Origin: an uncultured Bacteroidota bacterium
Lineage (GTDB): Bacteria > Bacteroidota > Bacteroidia > Chitinophagales > Saprospiraceae
Reading direction: 5' to 3'
Length of the DNA stretch: 41,253 nt
NCBI GenBank assembly: GCA_937861115.1
Contig: CALMBD010000014.1
Span: 1-41,253 of the forward strand
Numbering within the stretch: the first letter of the stretch is position 1; each line of letters begins with the position of its first letter. Shown here in pieces: positions 15,932-24,313 of the stretch. A program made the translations under genes and the position numbers. A model generated the notes under the pieces. That model had not been told where the DNA came from, did no database searches, and saw nothing but the letters and a program-made list of their open reading frames with translations.

Positions 15932-18507
15932 GTTTTGCCGTTGGTACGCGCAAAGGCCACATAGACGCCGGGTGCGAGGTTTTGCGTATCGACCGGCGTT
16001 TCCCGGCGCAAAAATCCTTTAAACTGCTCCTGGTGCAGGATGCGACCCGCCAGGTCGGCAACGATCAGTTCCGTTTCGTATTGGGTGCTGGTGTGTTCGG
16101 TGACCAGGGTGGCGAGGCCGTTTGCCGGATTGGGCGTTACCAGGAGCATGGGTTGTTTGCTGCCTCCCGGGTTGAAGGTCGACACATTTTCGCCGCTTTG
16201 CAGCGAATCCAGCGGGAACGTCATGATACTGCGGGCGTATGTACCGGCGATGAGCGTTCGCTTGACGGGGTTGATGTCGATGTCGTACACGGGTATGACC
16301 GGCATGCCGGCGCCAAGCCTTTCCCAGTGCTGGCCGCCGTTCAGGGTGCCGTACACCCCGCCGTCGGTGGCGACGAACAGGATGGAGTCCTGGTGCCCCG
16401 GAAGCACATGAATATCGTTGATGGCCAGGTTGGGCAGATCGCCGGAAACAGCAGTCCAGGTATCGCCCTGATCGTCGGAGCGGTGCAGGTGTGCGGTAAA
16501 ATCGTTGGATTTGTAGCCGGTGTGGGCTACGTAAACGCGGTTGGTGATGTTGGGCGAGGCTTTTACCGACGACACGTAGCGGTCGGGTAGTCCGGCGGAT
16601 ACATCGGTCCAGTTGCCGAGGTCCGGGTTGCCGCGCCACACGTTGCCGTCGGTGGTGCCGACGTAGAGCAGGTCGGGATCGAGCGGGCTTTCGTCGAGGG
16701 TACTGATGGTGTGAAAGCGGTCGCCATAGATCACGCCGTCGGTGAGGTCGTCGCTGATGGGAAACCAGAAGGGCAGGTGGCCGAAGCTCTGGTAAACGCG
16801 GTAGGTACCGGTGTACATTTTATCCGTATCGTGGCGGCTGAGAATGTACTGCATATCCCAGTGGCGCCGGTCGTCGGGCTCTATGCCTTCATCACCGCTT
16901 CCATAGGAGCCGCCGCCGTCGTTGGTGCCGACAATATTGCCGTTTTGGGTTTCAAAATAAAAGATGTTTTCGTCGTCGGGATGGAAAACCGCCTGGAAGC
17001 CGTCGCCGCCGAACAGTCGCGGCCAATCGTTGATAAAGTCTTCGTTGCCACCCGATGTACCGTTATCCTGCATGCCGCCGTAGTACCAGTCGGGTGCAAA
17101 GGGGTTGTATGCCACCCGGTAAAACTGCGAAGCCGGGATATTCTCGATCTTTTCCCAGTTGAAGCCGCTGTCGTTGCTCCGGTACAGGCCGCCGTCGGTG
17201 GCCAGCAGGCAGGTGCTGGCATTGGGGAAGGCCATATCGTGTTTGTCGGCATGCACGTCATACTGCCACCAGGGCGGAGTAGCTTCAAACCAGTTTTCAC
17301 CGCCGTCGACGGAGCGCCAGAGATCGACCCCGCAGACGAAAATATCGTCGTCGTTGAACGGATTGATGAACACTTTTCCAAAATACCAGCCGAAACCGCC
17401 CATAAAGCCCGGATCCAGACCTTCGGTCGGGAGCACCGACCAGTTGACGCCGCCGTCAACGGTTTTGTAAATACCCTGAAAATCAAGGGCCTCATTGACA
17501 TATACCGCCATGACAAGGTCGGGGTTACTTGCAGAAATAGACAGGCCGATGCGGCTCATGGGTTCTTGCGGCAACCCGCCCTCCAGCATGGTCCAGTTGG
17601 CGCCGGCGTCCTCTGTTTTCCAGATGCGGGCGTTGTTGCCGCTTACGAGGCTCTCCTGGTTGTTGCGGATGCGGTCCCAGGCGGCGGCATAAATGACGTC
17701 GGGGTCGTTGGGCGACATGACCATGTCGATGATGCCGGTGGAGTCGGAAACATGGAGTATCTGTTGCCAGGTCTGTCCGCTGTTGATGGAAAAATAGACG
17801 CCCCGGTCGTTGTTGCGTTCGAAAGGCAGGCCCATCGTAGCGGCATAAATGACGGCAGAATTGTCGGGCCGTATGATGATTTTTGAAACAATGCGCTGGT
17901 CTGTGAGCCCGAGGTGCTGCCAGGTCTGTCCGCCGTCGGGGCTTCTCCAAATCCCGTCGCCGATAAAAGGATAGCCGCTGATATTGAGATCGCCGGTGCC
18001 GACATACACCACGTTGGGTTGCTGCGGGTCCAGTTCGATATCGCCAATGGCGAGAAAAGGCTGTTTGTCAAATATGGGCAGCCAGGTTTGACCGCCGTTG
18101 GTGGTTTTCCAGACGCCACCCTGTGAATAGCCGATATAGATGATGTTCGGATTGGTGGGATGTACTTTGATGCAGTTCACCCGGGCGCCGATATTGCCGG
18201 GGCCCTGCACTGTCCATGGTGCAGAGAAGCCCGGATTGGCGCCGCGCTGGACGGCAGCTGCGCCGGCCTGTTCGATCGCCTGTGCGTATGTTTTCACGTC
18301 CGTACGAAAATCGGGGTATTCGCGCATGGTAAACAGCCATTCGGCAGGGCGGAGGCCACCGCCGTTTGTTTCCTCCGTTTCTTCTTCGGGTTTGCCGGAA
18401 GACTGCTGCATGCTTCTGAGCAGAATAAACAAAAACGCCAGAACGATGGCGGCAAAAAGCAGGATGTTGCGGACAGGAAAAGGCTGGCGCGTTTGGCGTT
18501 GAAACAT
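15898..18507 (-). CDS. Sortilin/VPS10-like beta-propeller protein with T9SS sorting domain
   Basis: The 869-residue protein starts at ATG 18507. The upstream extension to 18633 does not look coding. The N-terminus MFQRQTRQPFPVRNILLFAAIVLAFLFILL is a hydrophobic segment that could be an uncleaved anchor or an atypical signal. Then follow many BNR/Asp-box blades: GGVWKTTNGGQTW, DGIWRSPDGGQTW, GVYFSINSGQTW, GIYKTVDGGVNW, DLWRSVDGGENW, LHRSDDQGDTW, GVYGTLNGGQHW. This is the VPS10-like ten-bladed propeller found in many Bacteroidota exoproteins, including some glycosidases. The last 80 or so residues are a type A sorting domain (LLVTPNPANGLATLV, LIVADLAGRILHQ, LAPGVYVAFARTNGK). No catalytic residues are evident. 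Confidence 0.88.
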   Translation of the reverse strand: MFQRQTRQPFPVRNILLFAAIVLAFLFILLRSMQQSSGKPEEETEETNGGGLRPAEWLFTMREYPDFRTDVKTYAQAIEQAGAAAVQRGANPGFSAPWTVQGPGNIGARVNCIKVHPTNPNIIYIGYSQGGVWKTTNGGQTWLPIFDKQPFLAIGDIELDPQQPNVVYVGTGDLNISGYPFIGDGIWRSPDGGQTWQHLGLTDQRIVSKIIIRPDNSAVIYAATMGLPFERNNDRGVYFSINSGQTWQQILHVSDSTGIIDMVMSPNDPDVIYAAAWDRIRNNQESLVSGNNARIWKTEDAGANWTMLEGGLPQEPMSRIGLSISASNPDLVMAVYVNEALDFQGIYKTVDGGVNWSVLPTEGLDPGFMGGFGWYFGKVFINPFNDDDIFVCGVDLWRSVDGGENWFEATPPWWQYDVHADKHDMAFPNASTCLLATDGGLYRSNDSGFNWEKIENIPASQFYRVAYNPFAPDWYYGGMQDNGTSGGNEDFINDWPRLFGGDGFQAVFHPDDENIFYFETQNGNIVGTNDGGGSYGSGDEGIEPDDRRHWDMQYILSRHDTDKMYTGTYRVYQSFGHLPFWFPISDDLTDGVIYGDRFHTISTLDESPLDPDLLYVGTTDGNVWRGNPDLGNWTDVSAGLPDRYVSSVKASPNITNRVYVAHTGYKSNDFTAHLHRSDDQGDTWTAVSGDLPNLAINDIHVLPGHQDSILFVATDGGVYGTLNGGQHWERLGAGMPVIPVYDIDINPVKRTLIAGTYARSIMTFPLDSLQSGENVSTFNPGGSKQPMLLVTPNPANGLATLVTEHTSTQYETELIVADLAGRILHQEQFKGFLRRETPVDTQNLAPGVYVAFARTNGKTWGQQKFVITR

Positions 18508-18667
18508 ACTCGTTGATTTGGTTGGTGTGCGTTTGTGTCCGCTAAAATAGATGTTTCGATACGTCCCGGTTTGGAAAAAAATCCAAAAGTCATGAATTGA
18601 CGGATTTGGGCTTCGCTCAGTGAGATGCCGCACTTGCCCACAGGCCAGGTATATTCAATCATTCGGA

Positions 18668-18697
18668 TTGTTTTTTTTAGAGAGGGCGACTAACTTG
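18668..18697 (+). promoter_or_regulatory. Probable promoter of the 18739 gene
   Basis: TTG at 18668-18670, 20 nt spacer, TAACTTG at 18691-18697. It fits the TTG / TAnnTT(T)G pattern with one T missing in the -7 box. Transcription would begin near 18703, about 36 nt before the start codon. Confidence 0.5.
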
Positions 18698-18738
18698 CAA
18701 CAGGCATAAACGCATTTTCCAAATCAAATTTTCACAAG

Positions 18739-20427
18739 ATGAACATGAAACTGATCTTTACCTGTTTTATCCTGCTTGCCGTTGCGGGCGCTTTACACGC
18801 ACAGCCCTGTACAAGCGCCGACGCCCAGATCGACCTGGAAGGCAATGCAATCCGCGCCCGGATATTGAACAACGGCAACCTTTTTACCGACTATGATTTC
18901 GGGCAATTTCTACCCAATCCGCTGCCTTTTGTACAGCAAAACCCCTCCACCATATTTGCAGCCGGGCTTTGGCTGGGCGGGATAAACCCGGCGGGCTTTC
19001 TTCGGCTCAACGTACCTACCTACAACGGAGGCTATGCTGCGGGACCATTGAACGACGACGGACAGACCACGACGACCGATTGCTCCAACTGGGACAAACA
19101 TTTTTTGGTCAAAGGCAGCGATGTAGCGGCATTTCTTGCCGACCTGCCCAACCTTGCCGGGAATCCGGCCGCTGCGGTTGCGCAATACAAATCCATCATG
19201 GGCTGGCCGGGCAGGGACAATCCCTATTTCAGCAACATCTGGGGCTTCGATCTGCCGTTTAACACCCAGTCGCTGGCGCCGTTTTACGACGAAGACGGCG
19301 ACGGCGTGTACAACCCGCTGGCCGGCGATTACCCGGTGGTGCAGTTGCGCAACAAACCGCCGTTTGTACCGGAGGTATTTGTCTGGTCGGTGTTCAACGA
19401 CCGAAGTGTTTCGCCGGCTTTCCCGGTAGAAGTACAACAGACGGCCTGGGCATTCAACTGTCCCGACCGGCCCGTGTTGAACCACTCTGTTTTTACCTCG
19501 CACAAGATTATTTACAGGGGTATTGAAAAACTCGACTCCTGCTTTTTCGGCATGTGGGTCGATTTTGACCTGGGTTGTTATACGGACGATTACCTGGGCA
19601 GTGCTCCGGACCAGGATGCATTTTTTGTGTACAACCAGGATATCACTGACGGCAGTGCCGGGGCTACCTGCGAGCAGGGGGTGCCCACCTTTGCCGACAA
19701 CCCGCCGGTGCAATCCGTGACTTTTCTGAGTCAATCGCTCGATAAATTCATGGTTTATAACAGCCCTTCCGTCGGCAGCCCGTTGCCCGGCACCACTGAT
19801 CCGTCAACAAGCCTGGAGTTTTATCGTTACCTGACCGGCTACTGGAGAGACGGCAGCCCGTTGACCTATGGCGGCAGCGGCTTTCAATCGGCGGGCGGAC
19901 CTACGGATTATGCATTTCCTTCCAATCCGGCTGACCCGAACGGCTGGACCATGTGTACGGCCAGTTTGCCGCTGGCTGATCGCAAAGGACTGGGAAGCCA
20001 CAAGGTGGGCACGCTGCTGCCCGGTCAGGTTGAAGAAATGACCATAGCATGGACCGTGCACCTCGATCCGGACCTGCCCTGCGGTGTAGGCGATATGTAC
20101 GACGATATAGCAGGTGTCAGAAGCCTGTACGACGGCGGCTTTACGGGTGTTTGTTCGCCCCTCACGAGTTTGTCCGAGGCGCTGAACGCAGCAATCGGCC
20201 TTTTCCCCAACCCGTCGGCCGGCACGGTTACGGTGCAGTACGGCGACTTGCCCGTGCGGGAAATCCGCCTGTTTGCGGCAGACGGTCGCCTGGCGATGGC
20301 TCTGCAAAACCCTCAGCCCGAACAAAGCGTGCTGGATTTAGGCCAACTGGATAATGGTGTCTATACCCTGGTGTTGCTGAGTGAGCGGGGTATGGCAGTA
20401 AAAAGACTGGTTGTTTTAAAAAATTAA
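18739..20427 (+). CDS. Secreted protein with T9SS sorting domain
   Basis: The 562-residue protein begins with a signal peptide (MNMKLIFTCFILLAVAGALHA, then QPC). The body has a layout common in Bacteroidota exoproteins of unknown role. ILNNGNLFTDYDFGQF and STIFAAGLWLGGINPAGFLR lie near the N-terminus. DEDGDGVYNPLAGDYP in the middle looks like a calcium-binding acidic loop. A region rich in aromatic residues and Cys follows (FGMWVDFDLGCYTDDYLGS, DQDAFFVYNQD). The C-terminus is a type A sorting domain: AIGLFPNPSAGTVTVQYGD, IRLFAADGRLAMA, LDNGVYTLVLLSERG, then KRLVVLKN. It should be a T9SS cargo. A start two codons later (MKLIF) is equally possible. Confidence 0.85.
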   Translation: MNMKLIFTCFILLAVAGALHAQPCTSADAQIDLEGNAIRARILNNGNLFTDYDFGQFLPNPLPFVQQNPSTIFAAGLWLGGINPAGFLRLNVPTYNGGYAAGPLNDDGQTTTTDCSNWDKHFLVKGSDVAAFLADLPNLAGNPAAAVAQYKSIMGWPGRDNPYFSNIWGFDLPFNTQSLAPFYDEDGDGVYNPLAGDYPVVQLRNKPPFVPEVFVWSVFNDRSVSPAFPVEVQQTAWAFNCPDRPVLNHSVFTSHKIIYRGIEKLDSCFFGMWVDFDLGCYTDDYLGSAPDQDAFFVYNQDITDGSAGATCEQGVPTFADNPPVQSVTFLSQSLDKFMVYNSPSVGSPLPGTTDPSTSLEFYRYLTGYWRDGSPLTYGGSGFQSAGGPTDYAFPSNPADPNGWTMCTASLPLADRKGLGSHKVGTLLPGQVEEMTIAWTVHLDPDLPCGVGDMYDDIAGVRSLYDGGFTGVCSPLTSLSEALNAAIGLFPNPSAGTVTVQYGDLPVREIRLFAADGRLAMALQNPQPEQSVLDLGQLDNGVYTLVLLSERGMAVKRLVVLKN

Positions 20428-20432
20428 AACCT

Positions 20433-20670
20433 TCAGACAGGATTTGCAGGGTTCACAGGATTATCGACAGCGGAGTTGTCCTTTTTATCCTGTAAGAGGC
20501 TGTTTGAGTTAGGCTTTTGGTTTTGTTATGCCCCTTTTTAACCTGCTTTTCGTTCCCAAAATCCTCATTTAACTCAGGCTAAACTCCGGTTTTGGTGCCT
20601 CAATCAGATTAAAAATGATCTATAACAAACTCCAAAAGCCTAACTCAAACAGCCTCTAAATCCTGTCTGA
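20433..20670. repeat. Inverted-repeat spacer interrupted by the MITE-like element
   Basis: TCAGACAGGATTT (20433-20445) is the exact reverse complement of AAATCCTGTCTGA (20658-20670). Further ACAGGAT/ATCCTGT copies lie between. This is the kind of imperfect hairpin repeat ('CAGGATT...AATCCTG') found after genes in many Bacteroidota genomes. The right arm appears to have been split by the element at 20496-20656: joining the flanks restores ATCCTGTAAATCCTGTCTG. Confidence 0.65.
20496..20656. mobile_element. MITE-like element, 161 bp, 25-bp terminal inverted repeats
   Basis: The ends are perfect 25-bp inverted repeats (20496-20520 and 20632-20656), starting GAGGCTGTTTGAGTTAGGC. The element is flanked by TAA on both sides (20493-20495 and 20657-20659), which would be a 3-bp target duplication. 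The interior of 111 bp has no coding frame of note. Some IS5-family groups make 3-bp TNA duplications and have ends beginning GAG, so a non-autonomous derivative of such an element is a reasonable guess. No transposase is present in the window. Confidence 0.7.
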
Positions 20671-20820
20671 AAAAATGAAAAATCCTTTCAAAATTTGCAA
20701 CCCGGCGGACTTGCCGATCGTCCTCTTGAAAGGCCGTTTCCCGGGGTTCATTTGGATGAAGCAAGGAGAAAGCGGCTGAAACAATACCTTCCGGACCCAG
20801 ATTCACGACTAAATCGCTTT

Positions 20821-21387
20821 ATGGAAAACAACCCGTCACTCCACTACCTCGAAGGCGCCAAAAAACTGTTCCGCTACTACCGCCAACTCGGCGACAAGGC
20901 GCTCGCCCAGATCGGCGACGCGCATATACACTGGCAGCCGGGTCCGGAAAGCAACAGCGTAGCGGTCATTGTTAAACACCTGAGCGGGAATATGCTCAGC
21001 CGGTTCACCGATTTTCTTACTTCGGACGGAGAAAAGCCCTGGCGCAACCGCGACGCGGAGTTTGAGAACGATTATGCCGACAAGTCCGAACTCCTTGCGG
21101 CCTGGAACAAGGGCTGGGAATGTTTTTTTGCGGCCGTCGAGCCGCTCACCGAGGCCGACCTGTCGACCGTCGTGTATATCCGCAACGAGGGGCACACGGT
21201 ACTGGAGGCACTGAACCGGCAGTTGGCGCATTATCCCTACCACGTCGGCCAACTGGTTTATGTTTGCCGGATGCTGGCAGGAGCGCAGTGGCAGTCGCTG
21301 TCTATTCCCAAAGGTGGCTCGCAGGCGTTTAACGATGGCAAGTTTAGCCAGGACAAGTCGCAGACGTTCTTTACGGATAAACTTTGA
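20821..21387 (+). CDS. DUF1572 / DinB-like protein
   Basis: The 188-residue protein starts at ATG 20821. The upstream frame extension has no signal or family similarity. It is predicted to be a four-helix bundle of the DinB/YfiT type: LEGAKKLFRYYRQLGDKALAQI, VAVIVKHLSGNMLSRFTDFL (metal-ligand His position), TVLEALNRQLAHYPYHVGQLVYVCRML (second His pair). Family members bind a metal through three His residues, and some act as thiol transferases; the reaction here is unknown. The C-terminal tail (FSQDKSQTFFTDKL) is typical of DUF1572. It lies directly after the MITE-like element. Confidence 0.88.
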   Translation: MENNPSLHYLEGAKKLFRYYRQLGDKALAQIGDAHIHWQPGPESNSVAVIVKHLSGNMLSRFTDFLTSDGEKPWRNRDAEFENDYADKSELLAAWNKGWECFFAAVEPLTEADLSTVVYIRNEGHTVLEALNRQLAHYPYHVGQLVYVCRMLAGAQWQSLSIPKGGSQAFNDGKFSQDKSQTFFTDKL

Positions 21388-21437
21388 GCGGGTACGGTGG
21401 CAAGCACATCCCCTTTTTTACTGTCCACTGCAACCTC

Positions 21438-22043
21438 CTACCGTACTTCCACCCAAACCCGTACTTCCTGCAGCGGCCGCCCGTCGGCGTCGCGGGGCAG
21501 TGCCGCGATCTTTTGGGCTACTTCCATGCCGCCGGTTACGCGACCGAAAACGGTGTGTTTGCCGTGCAGTTGGGGCAGGCCGCCGTATTTTCGGTACGAA
21601 GCGCGTACCCGGGCGTCAAGCCGGCGGCCGATTTTTTGTTCCGCCCGATCGAGCGAAGCATCATCCTGGGGGCGGTCCATGACGATAAAAAAATCGGTGC
21701 CGTCAGAGTAATCACCCTGCCCTGCGAGGGGCGCTGCCAATGCACCGCCCAGCATCGGAGCGCTGATTTCCGGTTCAATTGCCACATCGTGTTGCGTGCT
21801 GTCGGGTGTTGGGCCGAACTGAATGGCAAAGTCGCGCTCGATGCGGTAAAACGTCAGGGTATCCGCTTCTGGCCTGTCGAACAGCATTAGGAAATTGTCG
21901 CGGTGGTGTGGTGTGCTGTTGAACAGTTCTATGGATATATCACCCATGCCGGTATGCAGGATGGCATGAACGTTTTTATCCTGGCCGCAGGCAGCAAACA
22001 GGAAGAGTATGAAAAGGGAAAGCAGACGCATGGTATTCATCAT
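21438..22043 (-). CDS. Lipoprotein cyclophilin-type peptidyl-prolyl isomerase
   Basis: The 201-residue protein has a lipoprotein signal (MRLLSLFILFLFAACG, with Cys as the likely lipidated residue). The cyclophilin domain covers residues from about 25 to 201: AILHTGMGDISIELF, HHRDNFLML, TFYRIERDFAIQFG (the core Arg of cyclophilins is in the RIERDF stretch), GTDFFIVMDRPQ, and LHGKHTVFGRVTGGMEVAQKI. It should assist folding of exported proteins, probably attached to a membrane. ATG 22043 overlaps the stop of the upstream gene in the sequence ATGA. MRLLS (4 codons later) is an alternative start. Confidence 0.9.
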   Translation of the reverse strand: MMNTMRLLSLFILFLFAACGQDKNVHAILHTGMGDISIELFNSTPHHRDNFLMLFDRPEADTLTFYRIERDFAIQFGPTPDSTQHDVAIEPEISAPMLGGALAAPLAGQGDYSDGTDFFIVMDRPQDDASLDRAEQKIGRRLDARVRASYRKYGGLPQLHGKHTVFGRVTGGMEVAQKIAALPRDADGRPLQEVRVWVEVR

Positions 22044-22387
22044 TCATCATTCTCCTTAAAATACCGCACCGCATTGATCTTCAGCATTTTTTCCTGTTGC
22101 TGGGTATTTTGTTCGGGCATTTCGAGCGCCTGGCGATAGTGGGGCCAACCGTCTTCGTCGCGTCCGACAAATTCAAAATAGCCGTCGTAACTGAGCAGTC
22201 GACAAACGGCAATATGCATCAGGTCCTGCTTTTCCTCCTTGCTGAAATCCTTTTTCCAACGCCCGAGTTCCTGAATACCGATGAGGAACAGCACCGTGTT
22301 CAGGTCGGGGAGTGTTTCGCGGCGCATGGCGTCTTTTACCATGTGCTGCGTGCGCAGCCATTCGAAGTCGAGTTCCCAGTCTTCCAT
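22040..22387 (-). CDS. Conserved hypothetical protein, 115 residues
   Basis: A small acidic, mainly helical protein without signal peptide or membrane segment. The stretches LPDLNTVLFLIGIQELGRW, FSKEEKQDLMHIAVCRLLS and GYFEFVGRDEDGWPHY look like a compact conserved family that I believe recurs in Bacteroidota, but I cannot name a function. It overlaps the cyclophilin gene by 4 nt and precedes it, so the two are translationally coupled. A -7 box ends 7 nt before its ATG, so its mRNA may be almost leaderless. Confidence 0.8.
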   Translation of the reverse strand: MEDWELDFEWLRTQHMVKDAMRRETLPDLNTVLFLIGIQELGRWKKDFSKEEKQDLMHIAVCRLLSYDGYFEFVGRDEDGWPHYRQALEMPEQNTQQQEKMLKINAVRYFKENDE

Positions 22388-22394
22388 AGGGGAG

Positions 22395-22402
22395 CAAAGG
22401 TA
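22395..22402 (-). promoter_or_regulatory. -7 box of the 22387/22043 operon
   Basis: Reads TACCTTTG on the minus strand (22402 to 22395), a perfect TAnnTTTG. No good TTTG is seen 19-21 nt upstream. Only 7 nt separate it from the ATG at 22387, so the transcript would start within 1-2 nt of the start codon. Confidence 0.6.
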
Positions 22403-22595
22403 GACAGGGTTTGATTCGTTGAGGCGCTTGTATGGCCCTGAATTAATAAATTAGGCATTCAAGATGTTCAATAATGGCAATTGTGTATTTCCCGGCGCTG
22501 ATATGTCGCGGATTGTCTTTTTGCTATGGGCGGGGTATTTCGCTTGCGGATAATTTTACCGGACAAACAAACGATCACCTTCTAAAAACAAAGCC

Positions 22596-24308
22596 ATGCG
22601 AAAGATCATCCTGCTTTTCCTCTGTAGCCTCAGCGCAACGACGGCATTTTCCCAGTTCTATTTTTCCGAAGAATTCAACACCCTGGACAATATCGCCTGC
22701 CCCTTCGATACACTCCAGACAGTACAGTACCCGGAAGGGTGGATTATTTATCAAACACTCGACGGCAACTGGGACGGGCCTGTCGACTCAACCCGGTGTA
22801 TCAGTGCCGAACTCGTGGGTGTATTTGGCTCTATTCGCATTCATCTGGGGCAAATCGACCCGGAAGAGCCGCTTTTTTTGCGAGCCAGGGCATCCATATT
22901 GACAGATCTCAATGATTTCGGGCCCAACAACCTGAATCAGGCCGATGTTTATTCCTTTGTCACCACTCCTTCGGCTACGCCTGTTTTCGGAACAGGTTGT
23001 GTGCAGGATCTGTGTACCGGCCTGATCATAGGCATTGAAACGCCGGGCGATACCCGTTTTCATACCGGTGTCAGTTCCGGCAATAATTTTCCCCAAACCA
23101 CACTCGATTTCTCGACCTGTTTTCCGACGGAATATTTCAGCGGCCAACGGTTGAAAGAACTGATCCTGAAATACACTTTTCCTGCCGATGCAGTGCTGGA
23201 CGGTGAATATCTCCATGTGAATTACCTCGGCATCAGTGAATTGTTTATCCCGCCGGGACTGGTCAGCGCAGTGAAGGCGGGTACAAGCAATATCAACGCC
23301 ATCACGGGAGAATACGACGTCAACGTATCGGAGGCCGCTCCGTTTTCTTTTACAGACAATTATCTGCTTCAGTACACGGCGCCGACATTCCCCAGCGCGC
23401 AGAATCCGTCTTTTGTCATCGGCTCCATTGATCCGAACAGTTCGGAGCAGGAAACCATTAACCTGACGGTGTCCCAGTTTCAGGTGCTTGAAATACAGCC
23501 CTTTACATACCTTGCCGGCGATCTGGTGGCGGGCAGCGACAGCCTGCGGCACCAGGTCAACCTCGTCAACGAAGGCGGTGATCTTTGCCTTAATTTTGTC
23601 GATTTTGTCGTTGGCGGAGGCGATGAGTACCGGCACCGCAGTGGTTCGATAAACATGAACAACGCCTTTTCCTGTATGAAATTTGTCGACGGCAGTGCCC
23701 TGCGTGTGATGCAGGGGGCCACTCTGCATTATGGCAACGCTGGAACGGGCATGCTTGCCCTTTGCGCCAACAGCAGTATTATCCTCGAGCGCGACGCCAC
23801 GCTGCTCTTTGACGGCATCCTCAACCTGGCCGAGTGCAATGACGCCCTTCCGCCCCAACAGATATATATGGACCTGCCGCCGGGTGCTCGCCTGGCGTTT
23901 ACCGATCGCGCGCGGTTGACCAACCGTTTCAGTCAGGGGCAACAGATGCTGCTTAATGTGCGCATGCTTGGCGGAACGCTCGACGATACCGCGCTTGCAC
24001 CGGAAGACCGGGCGTTGATCCGTCGCATCTATCCCGAACCGGCGCCTGTTTTTGCCGATAATGTTTCTGTGGCGCCGAATCCTTTTGCCGACGTCCTGAC
24101 CTTGCGTTACCTGTCGGCAGGAGCGGAAAAAATAACCGTGCGCTGGGCGGATATGAATGGCCGGATTGCCGGAGAGCAGCAACTGGCGGCAGAAAAGGGC
24201 ATGAATGAGTGGCAGCCCGAGGTTCCGCAGGCGTCGGGGGTATATCTGCTTACCCTCGAAGCGGGCGCAGGTACCTGTACGATAAAGGTGGTGAAGGTCG
24301 GGCGCTAG
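22596..24308 (+). CDS. Secreted protein with T9SS sorting domain
   Basis: The 570-residue protein has the signal peptide MRKIILLFLCSLSATTAFSQ. The N-terminal region (FYFSEEFNTLDNIACPFDTL, then PEGWIIYQTLDGNWDGP) is reminiscent of choice-of-anchor J/MAM-like beta-jelly-roll modules of Bacteroidota exoproteins. The middle contains GGGDEYRHRSGSINMN and YGNAGTGMLALCANSSIILERDA, a right-handed beta-helix-like stretch. The C-terminus is a type A sorting domain: VSVAPNPFADVLTLRYL, ITVRWADMNGRIAGE, ASGVYLLTLEAGAG. The role is unknown; the fold assignment of the first two parts is tentative. It is convergent with the next gene, with 5 nt between the stops. Confidence 0.82.
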   Translation: MRKIILLFLCSLSATTAFSQFYFSEEFNTLDNIACPFDTLQTVQYPEGWIIYQTLDGNWDGPVDSTRCISAELVGVFGSIRIHLGQIDPEEPLFLRARASILTDLNDFGPNNLNQADVYSFVTTPSATPVFGTGCVQDLCTGLIIGIETPGDTRFHTGVSSGNNFPQTTLDFSTCFPTEYFSGQRLKELILKYTFPADAVLDGEYLHVNYLGISELFIPPGLVSAVKAGTSNINAITGEYDVNVSEAAPFSFTDNYLLQYTAPTFPSAQNPSFVIGSIDPNSSEQETINLTVSQFQVLEIQPFTYLAGDLVAGSDSLRHQVNLVNEGGDLCLNFVDFVVGGGDEYRHRSGSINMNNAFSCMKFVDGSALRVMQGATLHYGNAGTGMLALCANSSIILERDATLLFDGILNLAECNDALPPQQIYMDLPPGARLAFTDRARLTNRFSQGQQMLLNVRMLGGTLDDTALAPEDRALIRRIYPEPAPVFADNVSVAPNPFADVLTLRYLSAGAEKITVRWADMNGRIAGEQQLAAEKGMNEWQPEVPQASGVYLLTLEAGAGTCTIKVVKVGR

Positions 24309-24313
24309 ACAGG

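Noticed and set aside
22788-24182. 464-codon minus-strand frame opposite the secreted protein at 22596
   Set aside because: Its composition is His/Arg/Gly-rich without domains. The plus frame has a signal peptide and a sorting domain.
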